The notes under the pieces were generated by a model, which did no database searches, had not been told where the DNA came from, and saw nothing but the letters and a program-made list of their open reading frames with translations. DNA of 64,000 nt from Symsagittifera roscoffensis. Lineage: Eukaryota > Xenacoelomorpha > Acoela > Convolutidae. A program made the position numbers and the translations under genes. Shown here piece by piece: positions 46,501 through 52,500 of the stretch; the first letter of the stretch is position 1; every line of letters begins with the position of its first letter. The stretch covers positions 44,985,919 through 45,049,918 of the forward strand of contig NC_087065.1 in assembly GCF_963678635.1 (NCBI RefSeq), in the 5' to 3' direction.

Positions 46501-49500
46501 GTGGTGTATTTCGACTTAAGGTGTCTGGTAATGCAAGATTTTTTCCTGCAGTCCAAACTATATGTAAGTTTGGAAATTTCATTAGAATTAGTTGAAATCT
46601 GTAAACTCGGTGGTTTGGGTTAGATTTTTGCGTAAAGAGAAAGATGATTGGTTTATGGTCGGTGAATAGAACTGTTGGATGTTTTGATCCAAGTATCAGA
46701 AATTCATATTCTGTCAGTGTATATATTATGGCTGTACATTCTCTCATTAGAGTTGAGAGTCGTAGCTCTGCTTGAGTGAATAATCGAGAATTTGCTGATA
46801 TGAGGTTCATTTTATTTGTACCATTATGTGATTGTAATAGTGCTGCACCGATGCCAAAGTTCGAAGCATCGCACATTGCATAAAATGGTTGATCAGGGTC
46901 TGGAATTGTGTTTGAAATTTGTTCAGTTAAAAGTTTCTTTATTTCTTCGAATCGTGCTTGATGTTCTGTATTCCATTCAAAATTATTTTGTTGTCTAAGG
47001 ATGTTGTAAAATGGTCGTAGTTATAATTGCATTTTATAAACATATTTACTTAAAAAGTTTAACATTCCAAGAAATTCTTGGATTTTCTTTTTATTTGTTG
47101 GTGGTTGAAGTTTTTGAATAGCGTCAATGCGTGATTTCAATGGAGTGACTGTTTTTCTTTCTATATTATGTCCTAAGAATTTAACTCTTGTCAAAAAGAA
47201 GTGTGATTTATCGGGGGCGGCCTTCAGATTTTCGTTCTGAAGTATTTGGTGATATTTTTCTAAAACTTTGAACATTTCGTCTTTTGTTTGTGATTGCATA
47301 AAAACATCGTCTAGATAGGTGATTGCGTTTTTCTTGAGTATTAGTGGTCTAAAAATTTTGCTCATAAAAGCTGAAAATGCTGCTGGTCCTATGGATATTC
47401 CATAGAATAAGCGGTTAAATTCATATTGTTGGTTTCCGATAACAAATTGTGTTAAACGTCGTGATTGTTCATCTAGTGGCATTTGATTGTATGCACTATT
47501 CATATCGGCGGTTGTGAAGTATTTGCCGTTTATTTTTGTTAAAATAACTTGTATTGGTTCGATGGGCCAATTGCATTTTGATTCATCTATGAGTGAATTG
47601 AGGTATCTAGCGTCGAGAACGATTTTTAATGATTCTCCTTTAGCTAGAATGATAACGGGGTTGATGAATGTGTTGCCTTTTGGTTGTTCTTCTTTATTAA
47701 CTGGTGATATAATATTGTACTGTTCTAAAATATCGAGTAATCTGTTTACTTTATCATGTAAGTGAATTGGTACTTTACTTGCTCTCTGTTTTTTGAAAAC
47801 TGCGTCTGGTTTTAATGGGAGATGTAGTGATGAACTGATTTTTCCAACATCGAATTTTGATGTTGCATAGACTGATGAATATTCAATTAGCTGTTTGGCT
47901 AACTTTTCGAATTCGACTTGTGTTATTTGTGAATGTTGGAAATTAAACATTGTTAAAAATTTCTGTTGGTCCTCTGTGTAGTTACTTATGTTGAATGTAG
48001 GTTTGAAATATGGAGTTTTTGTGAAATAATCCGTATTTCTGTTTTCGTTACTTATTATATTATTTATAGATAATTCTTCATTAAGAATTGTAGATTGGCA
48101 AATATCTAGTAATTGGAGTATATTATTTACGCGATAGGCTTTTTCGTGTATTGGTGATATTGTAGCGTTGGTTTCACAATATCCTAAAAGTCCTAAAGGT
48201 AATGTTACTTGGTAAGGTGTGTTGTTATAAACATGTAAGGAAATAATATCTGAATTCGAATTTTTCAAATATTTTATTGAAGAGATTGTGATTTTGAAAA
48301 ATTTATGAATAGGTTTGAATTCAAAATCTGACATATAAAATTTTTGTTTGTTTTGTTCTTTATCATATTGGTGAACTTGTTTGATTGAAAAATTATAGAT
48401 ATTTCCTGATAGTGGTTTTAGGTGTTTTCTTTGTTGGTTAAATATCGGGTAGAATTTTGAAAAGAATGGTGGTTGTTTATTTAATCTTTGAAAAAATGTT
48501 AAGGATGTTTCTTTTGTTTTTGTATATTTATCTTTGATTAATATTTTACTATTTAGTATGTTAATTGTTGGTATATACTTCGAAATAAATGGTATTCCAA
48601 TGATATTATATTTAATGTCAGTGATATGGAATATTTGTTTAAATGGCTTATTTAAAATTTTGCTTTGTTCCATTGTTCTGGTGGGGAGGAGAAATAATTG
48701 GATTTTTCCGTAGTTTATCAATGTTGATCCTTGTGCTGTTGCTAGTTTGCTGGAGGTTTCAAGAGGTGTTAGCTTTGGGTGTAAGGTTTTTATTTCATTC
48801 CATGTGGGGATGTTTATTATGTTTGATTCTGCTCCTGAATCAATTAAAAAATCTATTTCAAGGTCTGGTGGTTGAAATTCTTTATTTCTTGGGCTTTCTA
48901 AGAGAAATGGTATTGTCCAAATTTTTTCTTTGGGTTGTTCTTTTTGTATATTTTGATAAATATGGTTTGTATTCAAGCATTTTGTTTTGGTATTTTTATT
49001 GGTTTGATCTGTAGTGTTAATCTCATTTGTTTCTTGCGTCGTTGGTGTGGAATTTATGGGTGTAGTGTAATAATTTTGAAGAAATTCTGATTGATTTTCA
49101 TATATGTGTGATGAAAAGGGTTGTTCATATATGACAGATTCATAGTCATTTTCGACTTTTATCATATTGATAGAAAGAGTGTTTTCAGTATCACTTTCTG
49201 AATCTGATGATGTACAGTTTATTTGATTGAGTTGTAACGTATCAGTTACTGTGTCATCAATACCTGGAGGGTCTGATGTTGTTTCTGGATTAGATTGTAC
49301 TTGATTAATATGTCTTTGATGTTTAGGTGTACTACTTCTGTGGCGATTATTAGAATTATTATAGTTATTATTATTCCGGTGTGGTGATTGGGAATAATTT
49401 CTATAACGATTATTATAACTTGAGTGTCGATTTTGTGAATTATTTCGCGATCTGTTTTGGTAATTATTGTTTGGTCTGTTATAGTTCGATCTATTATATG

Positions 49501-52500
49501 AGTTATTCCTTGATTGACTGTTCGGGTAATTCTGGTTTCGGTTGTTTGAATAACTTCTATTTCGATTATAGGAGTAGTTTCTATTCCTATTGTATGATGA
49601 ATTTCGTGATTGGTTGTTTGGATAGTAGTTATTTCTTGATTGGGAATTAGATCTAGAAACAAATCGTTGTGTATTTGAATTTGATCTGGAGTAGTTATTT
49701 CGACTATTTGGTCTATTGTAGTGATTTTGTGATGAATTGTTCGTGTTTCTTCGTTCTGGTGATCTTCCTCTATAACTTGAGTTATATGGTGATTGATTTC
49801 TTGTATAATTTGTGTTGTTCGGGAGTGGTTTTCCTGAACTGTTGTTGCTGTGGACTGTTTTGTTCGGTAGATTTTGATCTTTTTTCATGTATTGATAGAA
49901 TGATTTATTTGGTTCTTTATATTTTTGAGGTTTATTTTGATTATCTTGCTGTTTTTGTCTACATTCGGAAATACTATGTCCGTATCGTCGGCAATAATTA
50001 CACCATTTTTTGAAAGATGGTTTGCCTTTAAAGTTCGGGTTCTTTTCGTAAATATTGAGTATTTCAGTGATTTTTTCAACGAGGTCTGTTTCTGATTCCT
50101 GTATATTATTAATATTAGTGGGAGTCGTTTCAATTCTGTTAACGTATTGTAATTTCAGATTTTCCGTTTCTTCTAGTTTCATCGTGATTTCTGCTTGTTC
50201 TAATTTGTCTACTAGTTTTCGAAAATCTAAATCGGGTTCTCGAATTGAAGAAGGATGAGATGCTCTCTTTTTTATTGCTATTTTCCTTAATTGTGGTGTT
50301 AAGGTCATCATTAAGATTTCTGTCATCTTTGTGTTTTTATAGTCATGTGTATTTAATGAATATGCTTTTCGAACTAGTGTTTCGATTCGTACTGCTATTT
50401 GCTTGATGGTTTCGTTTGGTAATCTGCGAATTTCATTACATAAAACTCTTTGTTGTTGTTTGTTTCTTTCGGAGTCAAACATTTTTGAAAATTCTTGTGT
50501 AAATCTTTTCCAGTTTGATTTTATTTCTAGAGGTAGTACTGAAAACCATTTTTGGGCTGCGCCATCTAAGGTTGTTTGTATTAATGCTGTGCGTCGATGT
50601 ATCCAGTTTTGATGTAGTGGCGTATTAATTGGTTCAGGTCCTATATTTAAAATCAAATTTGCTGTTACTGCATTTAAATAATCTTCTACAGAGTATTCAG
50701 GGTCTGTTCCTGTGAAAACCATTAAGGGTTTGTTTGATGTTATTGATGATCCACCCATAAGGTATGGATTCATTGTCATTTGTAATGATTCTGCTGCATT
50801 TGGCATTTGAGAAAAATTTGAAAGTTGGTTTCTTGTTATTTCATGTTGTTGGAGATAATATGGGAGTGGTATTTCATTTTGCATTTGTGATGGTTGATAC
50901 GAGTGTGCAGTCATTGGATTTTGTTGTTGAATTGGTTGAAAAGATTGTGTATTAATTGGATTTTGTTGTTGAATTGGTTGTTGATGTTGTGCATCTATTG
51001 TTTGTGGAGAAAAATTTCTATGGTTTGTACATGTTTTCTGTATTCCTTGTCTACGATATTCTTGAGTATTTTGTGCAAATATATCTGGTTGTAAGAAATC
51101 ATCATCTGAGGATAAATAATCCATATGATAAGATGTTTGTTTTTTATTTTTATTTTGTTGAAAAAATGGGTAATTTTCACTGCGATCCTGTGGAGGATTT
51201 GGTTGAAAATTTTTTGAATTATATTGGGCCGTTGGGTTATCCCAGTTTCGACGTTTTGTATATTGATTAAAATTCCTTTGTGGTTGATAATTTGTTTTTG
51301 ATGTATGTGTATAATTATAATTATGGTCTGCAAAGTTGTTTCTAGTGAATGTTTTGCGTGTTTTTGATGGTATTGTCATGGGTCTGTATGTTTGGTAATC
51401 CATATGTGAATATTTAGGGGCAACCGAAGGTTTAACGGTTGATTGTAAGGTTACCTGTGTTTGTGAAGGATTTGTATTTCTTGGTGTTGTTAAATTTGGG
51501 CGTATTGGTGAAATACTTTGTTGTGTAGTTGTTGTGTGTACAATTTCTTCATTTATGAAGTGTGATGGTGTCTGGATATCTTGTTGAGTAAGATTCCTAG
51601 TTCCATTGAGGTTTTCGTTGTGTATGACTGTAGAGTTTAAACTATTATTTTGTGTATCGGGTAAAAATGTATTATAGTTTAATGGTGTTGCATCAATTGT
51701 TAATGGTATTACTCTTACATAATCTCTTATGTAAGATATTGTACCTATTGCTTGACTTGAGATTGATTGTGGAAAGCTTATAAATGCGGGATGAGACCAT
51801 TCGGGGTCCCAAACATAATCTGATTGTTCTGTGATAGCGGTATCATCGTTCGAATTTTGGGGTCTAAAATTTTTTCTTGCTTGTGCAATTAAATCAATAT
51901 TGTGTGTGAAATAATCTATTATGAACCATGCCAAAATTTTTTGTAATCGTGTTTGGTATGTTGTGAAACGTCGTCTTTCGTGAAATTTTCTTTAATGATG
52001 TTTAAATAACTAGAGAGTAGTGTGATTTCATGTCGTACTCTTAAATGTTTAGATGTTTCTGTCGGTGAGACATTTGTTAATGGGATTTCGTTTTCTAATA
52101 TCGAAATATAACTATATATTATTGCGAAAACTTCATTGGTGAAAATGGAGTTTGCTCTTTGTGAGTTATGGTATTGGATGCTTTTTATATATTCTGAAAA
52201 AACTTTTGAAAATTCTAAATCAAGATCGTCTGTTTGAATAGTATATGTTCTATTATTATGGTTTGGGGAAGTGAATTCTATAGAGTAGATTCCATACTGT
52301 TGTGTTATGTTGCATATATCTTTTAGATAGTGATCTATGATTTGTCTTTTGATTTTTACATCGGGGAACTCTGTTTTACATGGACTGATTCCGGGTTCAA
52401 ATAAATTTACGAGTAAATTTTGACAAAATATGTGTTGTCCTCTATCAGTATCTGCATCTACTATAAAAGGAAAGATTTCATCATCATCTGGGGTTTCGTC

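Noticed and set aside
48643-49014. Plus-strand hydrophobic ORFs across the LTR element (for example 48643-49014, 44339-44590)
   Set aside because: They are antisense shadows of AT-rich pol codons; the T-rich plus strand yields Phe/Leu/Val-rich frames.
49246-49662. Minus-strand 138-codon ORF rich in Ile and Thr within gag-pol
   Set aside because: It is a shifted reading of the Arg/Ser/Asn low-complexity tract of gag; the open frame is explained by the repeat-like codon composition.
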